Below are positions 32,409-42,448 of a stretch of 43,230 nt of DNA, in pieces. A program made the position numbers and the translations under genes. The notes under the pieces are model-generated. The model saw only the letters and a program-made list of their open reading frames with translations, did not search any database and had not been told where the DNA came from. Positions within the stretch are counted from its first letter, which is position 1, and each line of letters opens with the position of its first letter. The stretch is from NCBI RefSeq assembly GCF_003010965.1, contig NZ_PGGM01000023.1, positions 1-43,230 of the forward strand, given 5' to 3'. Origin of the DNA: Phyllobacterium sophorae. GTDB lineage: Bacteria; Pseudomonadota; Alphaproteobacteria; Rhizobiales; Rhizobiaceae.

Positions 32409-35400
32409 TCACTTTTTGACGAGTTTGCCTAGCCGGCGTCGGGTTGCGGTCGCGGCGACCACGTTTCCCTTGAGCTCGTACAAATGCAATGCCTCTGACG
32501 CAGCGGCAATCGCATCGCTAAGTCGGCGGGGCGTCTCGAGCACGTGAGACAGGTCGACAAGTGCATCCGCGTGGTCGTTGACAAAATCAGTCGCTTCGGC
32601 AATCGCCAACGCCTCGCGGGCGAGCTTTTCCGCAACACGGGTCTTTCCCCTCCGCGCCAGCACACGTGCGCGCACGCGGCGCCAGCGGATCTGCGTAACC
32701 AGGTCGCCGCTCGCGGCCAGTTTTGAACTGAGCCTGGCAAATTCCTCGGCCTCCTCGTCTCGCTCCTGCTCCAGGATTATGACAGCAAGAGTTGCGGCCA
32801 TCGTCGAGCGGAATGCCCGTTCGCCCATCTCTTCAAGAGCGCGGTATGCCGCATGCGCGCTTTTCTCGGCTGCAGCTGCGTTCCCGGCCATTAGTTCGAC
32901 GACGGCCTCGTGCTCGGACGACGCCACGTAAAGTGTTAGGCCAAGGTCAGCGTAAGTGGCGTTGCTAGTCGCGATCAGTGCGCGGGCGTCCGCAAAGCGG
33001 CCGGCAATCGCGTTGAGGCATGCGAGTTGGCGGAGGATAGCTGCCTCTGACTCGGGGCTTTCGCGTACTTCGGCCCGCATCGCCTCACAGCGACGGATGC
33101 CCTCGGGGGCTGGGGTGGGGCCGAACCAGAGCGAAGACGCAATCCATGTGAGAATTTCGTGATACTCATGCAGATCGCTTGCTCGTCGGGCATGGCTCGC
33201 CGCACGCTCCCACGCCTCGGCGGCGGCCTCGCCGCGAGCTCCGTTAAAATGGAGCCACGCTTGGAGCCGTCTGGCGCGGCACAAGCCGAGGTCGTCTTCC
33301 AGTCGCTCAAAAATTGGGATTGCGAAGGTCGCCGCCTGTGCCGCCTTCTCCAGTCCGCCCTCCTCACCGAGGAGAAGCTGCAGGAACTGCCGCTGGACCA
33401 GGATACGTGCGACCAGGCCCTGGTCGTCGGCGATGGCAGCGAGCCGCTCCGCCTCGTCCAGCACGCGCCCAGCATCGTCAAGCCGTCCCCCTTCAATCAG
33501 CGCGCCGCTCAACTCTCCGAGCAACGCAATCCGATGTGAATCATCTGTGGGAAGCATTCGGCAAACCCGATCAAGCAGGCCAATTGCGGTGGGAAGATCG
33601 CCGCGGACAAGCGCTCGCCGCCCGGCTGCCTCAAGCCTTTCACTCGCCCGGGCAGCAAGTGAAGTCGTGTGCACGTCGCCCGGATCGAGCGAGATGCGGT
33701 ACTGGAATGCCTGTTCCAGGTGGTAGCCGACAAATTCCTCGAATTCACGCAGCCGGTCCGCGGCCGTCAGTTCAAGCCAGGCCGCGAAACGCTCGTGCAG
33801 GTCGGCACGCGCGTTCTTCGGCAGGGAGCGATATGCAGCGTCGCGTATCAGGACGTGGCGGAAGCGGTAGGCCTTGTCTCCAGCGAACGTCGGTGTCTCC
33901 GGGCGGATCAGATCGCGGCGTACGAGTGCGAGCAAACCGTTTTCCAGTGTGTCGAACACTGGGCAGGCCAGTTCGCTGAGGGCACTGAAATGGAACGATG
34001 AGCCCTCAACCGACGCTGCAGTCAGAATGGCGCGCTCGAGAGGGGATAGACCCTCGAGACGTGCGGCGAGAAGCGCATTGATCGACGAGGGAACGGGTAG
34101 CTCCGCGAGTTCGGATGCAGGGACCCAGCCATCAGGCCCGCGGCGGATCACCGCGTCGTCCACAAGCATCGCCACCAGTTCCTCGGCGAAGAGTGCGTTG
34201 CCCTCAGCTGCGCCGGCGATTTTCGACTCGGCCGCGGGCGGCAGAGGCACGCGGCCGAGTAGGTTGTAGATCAGCTCGCGGCATTCCACGTCGCTGAGCC
34301 GCTCGAGAAAGATCGAAGTCGCGTTGCGCCTCCCCGCTCCCCAACCGGGATGTGTATCGAAAAGCTCTGTCCGCGCGATACAGATCAGCAGGATTGGAAA
34401 ATCGCGCGAGAACTCTGCGAGGTACTCGATCAGTTCGATGAACGTCGACTCCGCCCAATGTAGGTCATCCACCACAACAACGAGGGGATGCCCTCGCGCC
34501 ACTGCCTCAAACAGCTTGCGGACGGCCCATGCAGTCTCCTCGGTCGTCCCTTGTCCCGCGCCACCAAGTCCGATCGCCCCGGCGACGCGCTCAGCAATCA
34601 GCTCGGCTTTTTCTTCGCCCTTGAGCTGATCCCCGATCGCGGCTGCGAGCTTATCACCGGAGTCCAATCCCTCCGCGCGCGTGAGCTCTCGGATGATCTC
34701 AGCCAGCGGCCAATAGGTGATGCCCTCGCCATAGGCCAGACAGCTGCCGTGCAAAACCGTGATGTCCTCGGGGAGGTCGTTCTCAAACTCGCGCACGAGC
34801 CGCGACTTTCCCACGCCGGCATCGCCAAGAATGCTGACCAAATGGCAAGTCCTGTCGCCGAGCACATTCCGGAAGACTGTATCAAGCAGGGCTCGCTGGC
34901 GTTCGCGCCCGACGAAAGGCGAGTCGAAGCGGCGTGCAAGACCGGGTGCATTAGCGAGGACCTCTACCAGGACAAGGGCGGAGATGGTCTCTCCATGCTT
35001 GAGCTCGCGCGGCCCGCTTGGCCGAACGACAACCGCATCGCGCACGAGCCTATGCGTCGTCTCCGCTATCAGGATCTCACCCGGGGCCGCTGCCTCCTCA
35101 AGGCGCTTTGCGACATTGACGGCATCTCCGGCGACTGACGGATATCCCTGCATGTTGTTGCGGACTATCACCTCGCCGGTGTTGATGCCGGTTCGGTTCA
35201 CAAGGCGGATACCCCAACCGGCTGCAAGCTCATCGTTGAGGACGCCAAGTTTTTCGCGAATCTCGGCCGCTGCCCGCACCGCGCGCACCGCGTCGTCTTC
35301 GTGGAGCTTCACGCCAAACAAAGCCACTATTGCGTCTCCGATGTTCGTTTCCACGATTCCACCATGTCGTTGAACAATGGCGTTCAGCTCGCCGAAGTGG

Positions 35401-36068
35401 CGGGTGAACACGTTCCGGAACGCTTCGGGATCGAGGGAGATGCCGAGCCCCGAGGAGACGACAATGTCGGTGAAAAGTATCGTAACTGTCTTGCGGGCGT
35501 CAGCACTCGGATCCGACGCTGTCGGCTTAGCCGGAGCCGAGGAACGGACCATCTGGTAGACTTTCACGGGCCGGGCGATGTTCTTGAGCTTCTGTTCGCC
35601 ACCGTATTCGAAACGGACGTCTATCTTTCCCGCGAGTTGGTCGTACGCGGAGCCTGTAATCAACACGCTTCCTGGTGCGCAGAGTTGTTCAAGACGAGCG
35701 GCCACGTTGATGGTATCCCCCAGCAGATCGTCGTCCTCGACCACGACATCTCCAAGGTTCACGCCAATACGCAAGACGATCCGGCGTTCGTAACTCACGG
35801 GTTTCTGCCATTCGGCAACCTTTTCTTGCACCGCCGCGGCGCAGGCCACGGCATCGACGACCGAGACGAACTCTGCAATCAGCCCATCACCCATCAGATT
35901 GACGATGCGGCCGCGATGCTCGGCGAGCAAAGGTTCCATGAACGATTGCCGCAGATGTTTCAACGCGGCAAGCGTCCCGGCTTCGTCGGCCTCAACGAGG
36001 CCCGAATATCCGACGACATCTGCAACCAGTATTGCGGCGAGTTTTCGCCCGATCCGAGGCAATGTCAT
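32409..36068 (-). CDS. double adenylate/guanylate cyclase domain, AAA ATPase and helical repeat protein
   Basis: A 1219-residue cytosolic protein. Two class III cyclase domains lie at about 8-185 (VADVVGYSGL, MGDGLIAEF, LGDTINVAARLE) and 205-380 (ILFTDIVVSSGLG, IGDAIVALFG, AGDAVNVAKRLEEA). A P-loop NTPase follows from about residue 400 (FVGRERQRALLDTV, Walker A GDAGVGKSRL, Walker B VVVVDDLHW). The second half is alpha-solenoid repeats (AEKSAHAAYRALEEMGERAF). This matches the large guilds of MalT-like signalling ATPases fused to cyclases. The GGAGG before 36068 fixes the start. It is divergent from the ABC operon at 36416 and could link nutrient state to cyclic-nucleotide output. Confidence 0.85.
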   Translation of the reverse strand: MTLPRIGRKLAAILVADVVGYSGLVEADEAGTLAALKHLRQSFMEPLLAEHRGRIVNLMGDGLIAEFVSVVDAVACAAAVQEKVAEWQKPVSYERRIVLRIGVNLGDVVVEDDDLLGDTINVAARLEQLCAPGSVLITGSAYDQLAGKIDVRFEYGGEQKLKNIARPVKVYQMVRSSAPAKPTASDPSADARKTVTILFTDIVVSSGLGISLDPEAFRNVFTRHFGELNAIVQRHGGIVETNIGDAIVALFGVKLHEDDAVRAVRAAAEIREKLGVLNDELAAGWGIRLVNRTGINTGEVIVRNNMQGYPSVAGDAVNVAKRLEEAAAPGEILIAETTHRLVRDAVVVRPSGPRELKHGETISALVLVEVLANAPGLARRFDSPFVGRERQRALLDTVFRNVLGDRTCHLVSILGDAGVGKSRLVREFENDLPEDITVLHGSCLAYGEGITYWPLAEIIRELTRAEGLDSGDKLAAAIGDQLKGEEKAELIAERVAGAIGLGGAGQGTTEETAWAVRKLFEAVARGHPLVVVVDDLHWAESTFIELIEYLAEFSRDFPILLICIARTELFDTHPGWGAGRRNATSIFLERLSDVECRELIYNLLGRVPLPPAAESKIAGAAEGNALFAEELVAMLVDDAVIRRGPDGWVPASELAELPVPSSINALLAARLEGLSPLERAILTAASVEGSSFHFSALSELACPVFDTLENGLLALVRRDLIRPETPTFAGDKAYRFRHVLIRDAAYRSLPKNARADLHERFAAWLELTAADRLREFEEFVGYHLEQAFQYRISLDPGDVHTTSLAARASERLEAAGRRALVRGDLPTAIGLLDRVCRMLPTDDSHRIALLGELSGALIEGGRLDDAGRVLDEAERLAAIADDQGLVARILVQRQFLQLLLGEEGGLEKAAQAATFAIPIFERLEDDLGLCRARRLQAWLHFNGARGEAAAEAWERAASHARRASDLHEYHEILTWIASSLWFGPTPAPEGIRRCEAMRAEVRESPESEAAILRQLACLNAIAGRFADARALIATSNATYADLGLTLYVASSEHEAVVELMAGNAAAAEKSAHAAYRALEEMGERAFRSTMAATLAVIILEQERDEEAEEFARLSSKLAASGDLVTQIRWRRVRARVLARRGKTRVAEKLAREALAIAEATDFVNDHADALVDLSHVLETPRRLSDAIAAASEALHLYELKGNVVAATATRRRLGKLVKK

Positions 36069-36343
36069 GTATCGGCCTCCGCGCGGGAGCTTTCCCCCAC
36101 CAACAGTCATTCGGGAATGAAATAATAACCCATAGCCGCGAATGCGACGACTAGAATCGGACCCGCATCAGGTCAAATACAACTCGAAAAGCGACAGTTC
36201 GCGGTTGCCGATCCCTTACCGCGACGTTCAGTTGAAGACGAAAAGTGGATGTTTTCATTGCTCAAGCGCCGTGGGCTGCGATGATTAATATCGGTCACGC
36301 GAAGTCCGTTGCCGCATGCGGATATGCAGTCGCCCACAACCTC

Positions 36344-36372
36344 TTGAGGCTCGACTAGGAGGAGTGTACATT
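36344..36372 (+). promoter_or_regulatory. candidate promoter of the ABC operon
   Basis: TTGAGG at 36344 and TACATT at 36367 with 17 bases between, 43 bp before the substrate-binding protein start. It is a reasonable sigma70-type fit but common by chance. The rest of 36069-36415 shows no gene. Confidence 0.3.
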
Positions 36373-36415
36373 AAATCAACTTTGCATCTGTATTTTGCAA
36401 AAAACGGGGGAGCAA

Positions 36416-38020
36416 ATGGACAAGCGGTTGACGCGACGTCGCGTTATGCGCAACGGGCTCGTGCTCACTGCCGCCGTCGCCGTGATGGGACCGCTCTCGA
36501 TGGCGTCCCCGGCAGAGGCCGGGGAGTCAATCGATTCGATCACATTGGCGCTGCCCAGCATCCCCGAAAGGCTGTTCATTCCACAAGCTTGGTCGACCCA
36601 GGCCGGCGCGATATTATCGCTCGTCCAGGAAGGTCCCCTGACCTTCGGCGATGATCTTGCTCTTCAATCGGCGCTGGCCGACCGATGGGAACGGGTGGAT
36701 CCGACGACGCTCAAGTACCACCTGCGAAGCGGCGTCAAATTCGGCGACGGTAGTCCGCTTACCGCTGACGATATCGTCGCAACGTTCAAATATCACATGA
36801 GCCCCGGTTCCCAGTCCTTGCTTGCCGCCTTCTATAATTCGGTGGAGAGCGTCGAGGCTACGGCTCCCGATGAGGTAAGCGTCAAATTGAAGGCGCCAAA
36901 TGTACAGTTCGCCTTTACGCCCGCCCACATGGCGGGTTTCGTGTTCAAGAAGGAACAGCTCGCGGACACGAAGATCGGAACGGCCCAGGCCCTGCCGCTG
37001 GGGACGGGCCCATACAAGCTTGTCGAATTCGCTCCGACAGAACGGGTCGTGCTTGAGGCGCGCGACGACTATTGGGGGCCGAAGCCAGTCATCAAAAAAA
37101 TCACGTTGAAGGCAATTGCAGACCGGCCGGCTCGACTTCTCGCCATGCAGCAAGGCGAGATCGACGGTGCCTTTGATCTCGCCATCTCCGACATCGAGCA
37201 GTGGAAGAAGCTGGAAAACGTCGACATCAAAACCGCGCCGTCGCTGGGAGTATACACGCTGACTCTCGACCATTCGATGCCGCCATTCGACGATATCCAT
37301 GTGCGTCGTGCGGTAGCCTACTCGGTGGATAGGAAGGGCCTGGTCAAGGCGCTGCTCAAGGGCTACGGCGAGGCAGCGACCGCGCTGAACCCGCCTGAAA
37401 TGTGGTCGGGAGTGCTGCCGGCCGAGGATCTCAGTGCGTTTTATGCGACTTTGCTGGACCATAATTCGTTCGATTTGAGCAAGGCGAAAGCCGAACTTGC
37501 ACAATCCAGCCACCCGGACGGCTTTGACGTCACCATTCCCGCATCGAATTCCGATCCTTACATGATCGATATCATGCAGTCGGTGGTGGAGAATCTGAAG
37601 CAGATTGGTATCCGTGCAAGCATCAATCCGATCGACAACAACGCTTGGCTCGCACAGTACTTCCAACATGAGCATCTTGGCATGCAGATCATGGCGTACT
37701 ATCCGGATTTCCCCGATGCGGCCAACTACCCATACCTCTTCTTCTCGAAAGATCAGGCCACGCAGGGTGGCATGAACGGATCGAACTTCAGGAACGACCA
37801 AGTCGATGCGTCACTGAAGATCGCCAATGAGAACCCCGACCGGAAGAAGCGCGCCGATGCATTAAAGGACGTGTTCAAGGTCGCCGACGATGACGTCGCC
37901 GTCGTGCCGATCTTCTGGCCGGACACGGCAATGGCGATCAGCAGCAAGTACAATTTCAGTGGCTATACCGCTTTCTGGTATAGTGTTCCGTGGGCGATCC
38001 GGGGTTTCGGTCTGAAGTAA
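36416..38020 (+). CDS. ABC transporter substrate-binding protein, peptide/nickel type
   Basis: A 534-residue SBP_bac_5-type solute-binding protein. MDKRLTRRRVMRNGLVLTAA is a twin-arginine-like signal. Hallmark segments are WERVDPTTLKYHLRSGVKFG, DGSPLTADDIVATFKYH, LPLGTGPYKLVEFAPTERVV, DIHVRRAVAYSVDRKGLVKA and VNENP-like IANENPDRKKRADALKDVFK. It delivers peptides or related solutes (opines, glycosides, nickel complexes) to the permease. GGGGGAG precedes ATG 36416. The ligand cannot be told from sequence alone. Confidence 0.9.
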   Translation: MDKRLTRRRVMRNGLVLTAAVAVMGPLSMASPAEAGESIDSITLALPSIPERLFIPQAWSTQAGAILSLVQEGPLTFGDDLALQSALADRWERVDPTTLKYHLRSGVKFGDGSPLTADDIVATFKYHMSPGSQSLLAAFYNSVESVEATAPDEVSVKLKAPNVQFAFTPAHMAGFVFKKEQLADTKIGTAQALPLGTGPYKLVEFAPTERVVLEARDDYWGPKPVIKKITLKAIADRPARLLAMQQGEIDGAFDLAISDIEQWKKLENVDIKTAPSLGVYTLTLDHSMPPFDDIHVRRAVAYSVDRKGLVKALLKGYGEAATALNPPEMWSGVLPAEDLSAFYATLLDHNSFDLSKAKAELAQSSHPDGFDVTIPASNSDPYMIDIMQSVVENLKQIGIRASINPIDNNAWLAQYFQHEHLGMQIMAYYPDFPDAANYPYLFFSKDQATQGGMNGSNFRNDQVDASLKIANENPDRKKRADALKDVFKVADDDVAVVPIFWPDTAMAISSKYNFSGYTAFWYSVPWAIRGFGLK

Positions 38021-38161
38021 GAGATCGCCGCGCGGGTTGGACACGGTTATTTTTATTGTTTCGCCATATGGATCTACGCCGAAGCATCCTACCCAGGATT
38101 GAAGGTGTCTACAAATGGACCTCTTTGAAGCGAGTCTGGGCCGTTTCGACCGGTATGTCGG

Positions 38162-39136
38162 GTGGCCCCGGTGACGGGCTCGAGCCTCATGGTGGTCGTC
38201 ATGCGGCGGATCGCCGTGGCGATCCCGCTGCTTCTCGTCATCTCCTTCGGCGTTTTTGCACTTGTCCACATCGCGCCCGGCGACCCGGTGCGCTCCCTGC
38301 TAGGCGCGCGCACGTCAGACCCGGTAACGCTCGCCGCCATCCGTGCACGATACCACCTGGACGATCCGCTCCTCGTCCAATACGGGAAATGGTTGTCGCA
38401 GGTGATCCGAGGCGACCTCGGCGTCTCCATCCAGGGCAATCAGGCGGTGACGAGCATTATTGCGGGTCGCCTCGGCGTCACCGCCTTCCTAAGCTTGATG
38501 AGTACTATTCTCGTTCTCGGCTTAGGCATCTTGCTCGGCGCGGTAGCAGCCTTCCGACATGGCACTTGGCTTGACCGGTTGGTTGTCGCGTTCGGTGTTT
38601 TCGGCGTTAGCGCTCCCACCTTCGTCACGGGCATTTTCCTTCTCTATGTCTTTGGCGTCATGTTGCACTGGTTCCCGATCTTCGGTCCGGGAAGCGGCTT
38701 CCTCGACCGTGCCTGGCACCTGACACTTCCGGCGATTGCGCTTGCGATATCGGTCATGGCGATCGTCGTCAAAATCACGCGCGCAGCGATGATCGAGGAG
38801 CTGTCCCGAGACTACGTCATGTTTGCGCGAGCACGCGGCCTGAGCTCACGTCGCATTTTGTTTGCCTACGTGCTAAGGAATTCTCTCATTCCTGTAATCA
38901 CGGCCGCTGGGCTGATTGTCGTCGGCATCGTGGCGGGCGCGATCTACGTGGAGGTCACCTTTTCGCTACCAGGTCTCGGCGCCTTGACGATCGATGCGAT
39001 CCTGAAACGCGACATTCCGATGATTCAGGGAACGACGTTGCTTTTCGCTGCCTTCGTCGTACTGACCAACCTCCTAGTGGACGTGATCTATGCGCTCATT
39101 GACCCGCGCATCCGCTTCTGCAGAGTCGCGTCATGA
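38162..39136 (+). CDS. ABC transporter permease, DppB-like
   Basis: A permease of up to 324 residues with six transmembrane helices and the family signatures HIAPGDPVRSLLGARTSD (periplasmic loop) and RAAMIEELSRDYVMFARARG (EAA-type loop that contacts the ATPase). Its last bases overlap the next start (ATGA). The start is uncertain: GTG 38162, ATG 38189 and ATG 38201 are all possible, none with a strong ribosome site. A 19-codon ORF (MDLFEASLGRFDRYVGWPR) at 38115-38174 overlaps the beginning and may couple translation. Confidence 0.85.
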   Translation: MAPVTGSSLMVVVMRRIAVAIPLLLVISFGVFALVHIAPGDPVRSLLGARTSDPVTLAAIRARYHLDDPLLVQYGKWLSQVIRGDLGVSIQGNQAVTSIIAGRLGVTAFLSLMSTILVLGLGILLGAVAAFRHGTWLDRLVVAFGVFGVSAPTFVTGIFLLYVFGVMLHWFPIFGPGSGFLDRAWHLTLPAIALAISVMAIVVKITRAAMIEELSRDYVMFARARGLSSRRILFAYVLRNSLIPVITAAGLIVVGIVAGAIYVEVTFSLPGLGALTIDAILKRDIPMIQGTTLLFAAFVVLTNLLVDVIYALIDPRIRFCRVAS

Positions 39137-39975
39137 CCGCCCCAGCTATCGGCGAGGCACGAAGGAGGAATCAGCCGTTGCGCGTTCCAATCGTCATTCT
39201 CGTTGCGGTGCTGATCATCACGGCGGTCACGATCTGCGCCGTCCTTGGCGAGAGGATCGCACCCGATTCGCCCTTCGTCCAACGTCTGGGGGTTGGTGAC
39301 ACACTGCCTTCCCCAGCCCACATTGCGGGAACGGATCTACTCGGTCGCGATGTGTTATCGCGGGTGATCTACGGTGCGAGAACGGCTTTGGTCGGCCCGG
39401 TTGTGGTCGCCGCAGGAGCTTTCGCAATTGCGACCCTGCTTGGTCTCCTTTCGGGTTACCTTGGCGGCCTCGTCGACTCGGTGATCACCCGCTGGGTCGA
39501 TTTCATGCTCGCGTTGCCGGCACCGCTCGTTGCGATCGTCGTCGTGGGTGTAATGGGAGGCGGATACTGGACCGCCGTCCTGGTTCTGGTCGTCCTATTC
39601 ATTGCCCCCGATACGCGCATTGTACGCAGCGCGGTCCTCGAGCAACGACCGCGTCCCTATATCGACGCCGCCCGCTCTCTTGGTATCTCGAAGAGGCGCA
39701 TCCTGTTCGTGCACATCCTCCCCAACATCGCACCGATCATCCTCGCATATGCTGTCCTCGATTTTGGCTTCGCGCTGGTCAATCTCGCCGGTCTGTCTTT
39801 CCTTGGCCTCGGTGTGGAGCCTGGAACCCCCGACTGGGGCAGAATGCTCTTCGAGAACCGCAATATCCTCTTCTCCAATCCGGTTGCGCTGCTCTTGCCC
39901 GCAGGAATGATCATCCTTACCGCGGTCAGCATGAACCTCATCGGCGACTGGCTGTTAGAACGGTTTGCCAAGTGA
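39133..39975 (+). CDS. ABC transporter permease, DppC-like
   Basis: A 280-residue permease with the N-terminal helix VPIVILVAVLIITAVTICAV, the extended loop SPAHIAGTDLLGRDVLSRVI typical of DppC/OppC proteins, and the EAA-type sequence YIDAARSLGISKRRILFVHI. The C-terminus ends at INL-like SMNLIGDWLLERFAK. Start and stop overlap both neighbours (ATGA and GTGA), so the operon is translationally coupled. Confidence 0.9.
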   Translation: MTAPAIGEARRRNQPLRVPIVILVAVLIITAVTICAVLGERIAPDSPFVQRLGVGDTLPSPAHIAGTDLLGRDVLSRVIYGARTALVGPVVVAAGAFAIATLLGLLSGYLGGLVDSVITRWVDFMLALPAPLVAIVVVGVMGGGYWTAVLVLVVLFIAPDTRIVRSAVLEQRPRPYIDAARSLGISKRRILFVHILPNIAPIILAYAVLDFGFALVNLAGLSFLGLGVEPGTPDWGRMLFENRNILFSNPVALLLPAGMIILTAVSMNLIGDWLLERFAK

Positions 39976-41843
39976 ATACCGCGGTGGGGCGCACTTATCG
40001 GGAGGGTCCGCTCCTCGAGGTCAAGGGGCTAACGATCTCACATGGCGCGATCCCCATTACGACGTCCGTCGACATCGTGTTGAAGCGGGGAGAGACCATC
40101 GCGATCGTCGGCGAATCCGGGTCCGGAAAATCGCTCACGGCAAGAGCAATCGCCGGCATATTGCCGCCTGGCATGAGTGCCACCGGCGCTGTCACACTCG
40201 ACGGCATCCCCCTGATGCGGGTTAGCGAGAGTGAACTGCGAAAGATTCGCGGGTTTCGAGTGTCGATGCTTATGCAGGATCCGTTCACGATGCTGAATCC
40301 GCTTATGCTAGCCGGCGACCACATTGATGAAATGCTGCGCCACCGGCCCGAATTTGCGTCTCGTGCTGCAAGAGCGGAGGAGGTTAAACGACGCCTCGCG
40401 GAAGTCGGCATCGTGGATGAGGATGTAGCTCGCCGCCTGCCATTCCAGCTATCGGGAGGAATGTGCCAGCGTGTTGCACTTGCCGCCGCGCTTGCTCGCG
40501 ATCCGGAGCTACTGATTGCCGATGAGCCCTCGACGGCGCTCGACGTAACCACTCAGGCGGAGATCATCAAGCTCCTTCGCCGTGTCCAGCGCGAGCGACA
40601 CATGGGCCTCATTCTCATTACGCACAACCTGCGGCTCGCGTTCTCGACCTGCCAGCGGATCTATGTCCTCTACGCCGGCTCTATCCTGGAACTCGGTGAC
40701 GCCGCAGCTGTCGAGAGTCAGCCCTTTCATCCCTACACTTTGGGCCTCCTGCTCTCGGAGCCGCCGGTCGATCTACGCGTGCCCCGGCTGCCTGCGATCC
40801 GTGGGTCAGTGCCGCGCGCGGGCGATGTTGCCTCCAGCTGTGCTTTCGCCGACCGATGTGACTGGGTAAAAGAGATTTGCCGGACCGGTAAGCCGCCGCT
40901 CGCCGCCCGCGAGGCGAGCCGGTTCACAGCATGCATCCGCCAGCACGAGATTCAGGGCGAACTCGACGCTCTGCGCACGGCAGCGGTCCTCGCGGCGCCG
41001 CCGATAACGAGGCCTCACGGAGAAACGGCCGGGGCGCTCGTTCGCGTGGACTTGCTCGCCAAGACATTTGCCGCCAAGCGGCGCCGTCCGATCTACGCTG
41101 TAAAGAGCGTATCGCTACATGTGATGCCGGGTGAAAGTGTCGGCCTGGTCGGCGAATCCGGCTCAGGCAAGACCACGCTGGGGCGCTGTCTCGTCGGCCT
41201 CGAAACCCCGACTGCTGGCAAAATTCTCGTTAACGGCATTGCGGCAGAGGATTTTGGAGCCATGACGAAGGTAGACCGCGCCCTTGTTCGGCGGACAATT
41301 CAGATGGTTTTCCAGGATCCGTATTCGACACTGAATCCCAGGCACAGTGTCGGTCGAGCCTTGGGGGAGGCGCTTCAGGCGTGCGCAGGCGCCACAAGCG
41401 CGGCGACACCGGAAAGGATTGCGTCACTGCTGGAGGAAGTCGGCTTGTCTCCCGCCTACGCCATGCGCCGTCCCGCGACGCTTTCGGGTGGCGAGCGCCA
41501 GCGAGTGGCCATCGCACGTGCACTTGCGGTCAAACCGGCAATTCTTGTTTGCGACGAACCAGTATCCGCGCTCGACGTCTCGGTGCAGGCGCAGGTGCTC
41601 AATTTGTTCAGGCGCCTCCAAGTTGAACGCGAGCTCTCCTATCTCTTCATCTCGCACGACCTGGCGGTCGTCCGCCAGATCACCGAGCGCATCTATGTCC
41701 TCTATCTCGGCGAAATCGTCGAGGAGGGACCGACGGAGAGGGTCATCGAAAATCCGCACCACCCATATACACGTCGCCTAGTTGAGTCGATCCCGCGCTC
41801 AGCATTACCAAGGCCTCCATGCCCAGGAGATATTCGTACTTAG
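39972..41843 (+). CDS. fused ABC ATPase (DppD-DppF type)
   Basis: A 623-residue protein with two complete ABC ATPase domains that in most peptide transporters are separate genes. Domain 1 (about 10-320) has IVGESGSGKSLTARAI, LSGGMCQRVALAAALA, LLIADEPSTALDV and a C-terminal CAFADRCDWVKEICR oligopeptide-type cysteine region. Domain 2 (about 350-615) has LVGESGSGKTTLGRCL, LSGGERQRVAIARALA and LVCDEPVSALDVS. The start codon is GTG at 39972, overlapping the permease stop. Both domains look catalytically intact. Confidence 0.9.
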   Translation: MNTAVGRTYREGPLLEVKGLTISHGAIPITTSVDIVLKRGETIAIVGESGSGKSLTARAIAGILPPGMSATGAVTLDGIPLMRVSESELRKIRGFRVSMLMQDPFTMLNPLMLAGDHIDEMLRHRPEFASRAARAEEVKRRLAEVGIVDEDVARRLPFQLSGGMCQRVALAAALARDPELLIADEPSTALDVTTQAEIIKLLRRVQRERHMGLILITHNLRLAFSTCQRIYVLYAGSILELGDAAAVESQPFHPYTLGLLLSEPPVDLRVPRLPAIRGSVPRAGDVASSCAFADRCDWVKEICRTGKPPLAAREASRFTACIRQHEIQGELDALRTAAVLAAPPITRPHGETAGALVRVDLLAKTFAAKRRRPIYAVKSVSLHVMPGESVGLVGESGSGKTTLGRCLVGLETPTAGKILVNGIAAEDFGAMTKVDRALVRRTIQMVFQDPYSTLNPRHSVGRALGEALQACAGATSAATPERIASLLEEVGLSPAYAMRRPATLSGGERQRVAIARALAVKPAILVCDEPVSALDVSVQAQVLNLFRRLQVERELSYLFISHDLAVVRQITERIYVLYLGEIVEEGPTERVIENPHHPYTRRLVESIPRSALPRPPCPGDIRT

Positions 41844-42064
41844 GCCAGCCGTATGAAAGTGCGCAGAGCTGCGGCTCAGCGTAAGCAGTGTCGGGACCGA
41901 TCCCTAAAGCAAGAGTGGAACGCGCTTACCCGCTCACGGCAGCTATCCCATTATCGCGCTCCAGAACCAGTCAGTCTGGTTCCGGCCCCAAATCGGTCAT
42001 TCAATCACCCCTGGCTGATGTCGGCTGCTGGGCGTTTGAAATAAGGGGCTTTGGTTTGGCAATT

Positions 42065-42448
42065 TTAGTTGGGATGATTTACGGGTAGGTGCAGTGAAGG
42101 GCCTGCCTTTTCGGCCGCTGCTCTTAGGCGCTTGTCTCTGGTCCATAAGGTCGCTCGCTGGTCAAGGAGGACGGATGCCAGCAAGTGAGCATCGGTGTAG
42201 CCAATGCCGATGCTGAAAAGACTGTGGCGATCGATCATTGTCATGACTTCGTCGTGCGTGGCGACAACCGCCGCGCGCTGCGCAGCCAGAAAAGCGATCA
42301 CGCTGCCGCGATCCCGAAGGCTGCCAAGCGCCAGCTCACCGATCACGGCTGGGTGGCAAAGTAAGAGGTCGTCTTCAATAATCCTGCGCAGCTCCGTATC
42401 AACACGACGAAAATGATCAATCCAGATCGAGGTGTCCGCGAGTATCAC
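42065..42448 (-). CDS. VapC-type PIN-domain toxin
   Basis: A 127-residue PIN-domain ribonuclease. The acidic active site is complete: Asp in MILADTSIWIDHF, Glu in AVIGELALGSL, Asp in IGYTDAHLLASV and Asp in LWTRDKRLRAAA. It cuts tRNA or other RNA when the antitoxin is lost. It overlaps the antitoxin end by four bases (ATGA). The 41844-42064 space before it holds no supported gene. Confidence 0.85.
   Translation of the reverse strand: MILADTSIWIDHFRRVDTELRRIIEDDLLLCHPAVIGELALGSLRDRGSVIAFLAAQRAAVVATHDEVMTMIDRHSLFSIGIGYTDAHLLASVLLDQRATLWTRDKRLRAAAEKAGPSLHLPVNHPN

Noticed and set aside
36614..37801. 395-residue leftward ORF
   Set aside because: Antisense to the substrate-binding protein, whose motifs and codon pattern are clear; the ORF is a by-product of high GC.
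20951..42000. Similar short string cggccccaaatsggtcat near 20955 and 41983
   Set aside because: About 18 bases with no surrounding similarity; too short to claim as an element from two copies.
41853..42088. Two short ORFs after the ABC operon
   Set aside because: No ribosome site, no conserved motif, and they overlap in different frames.
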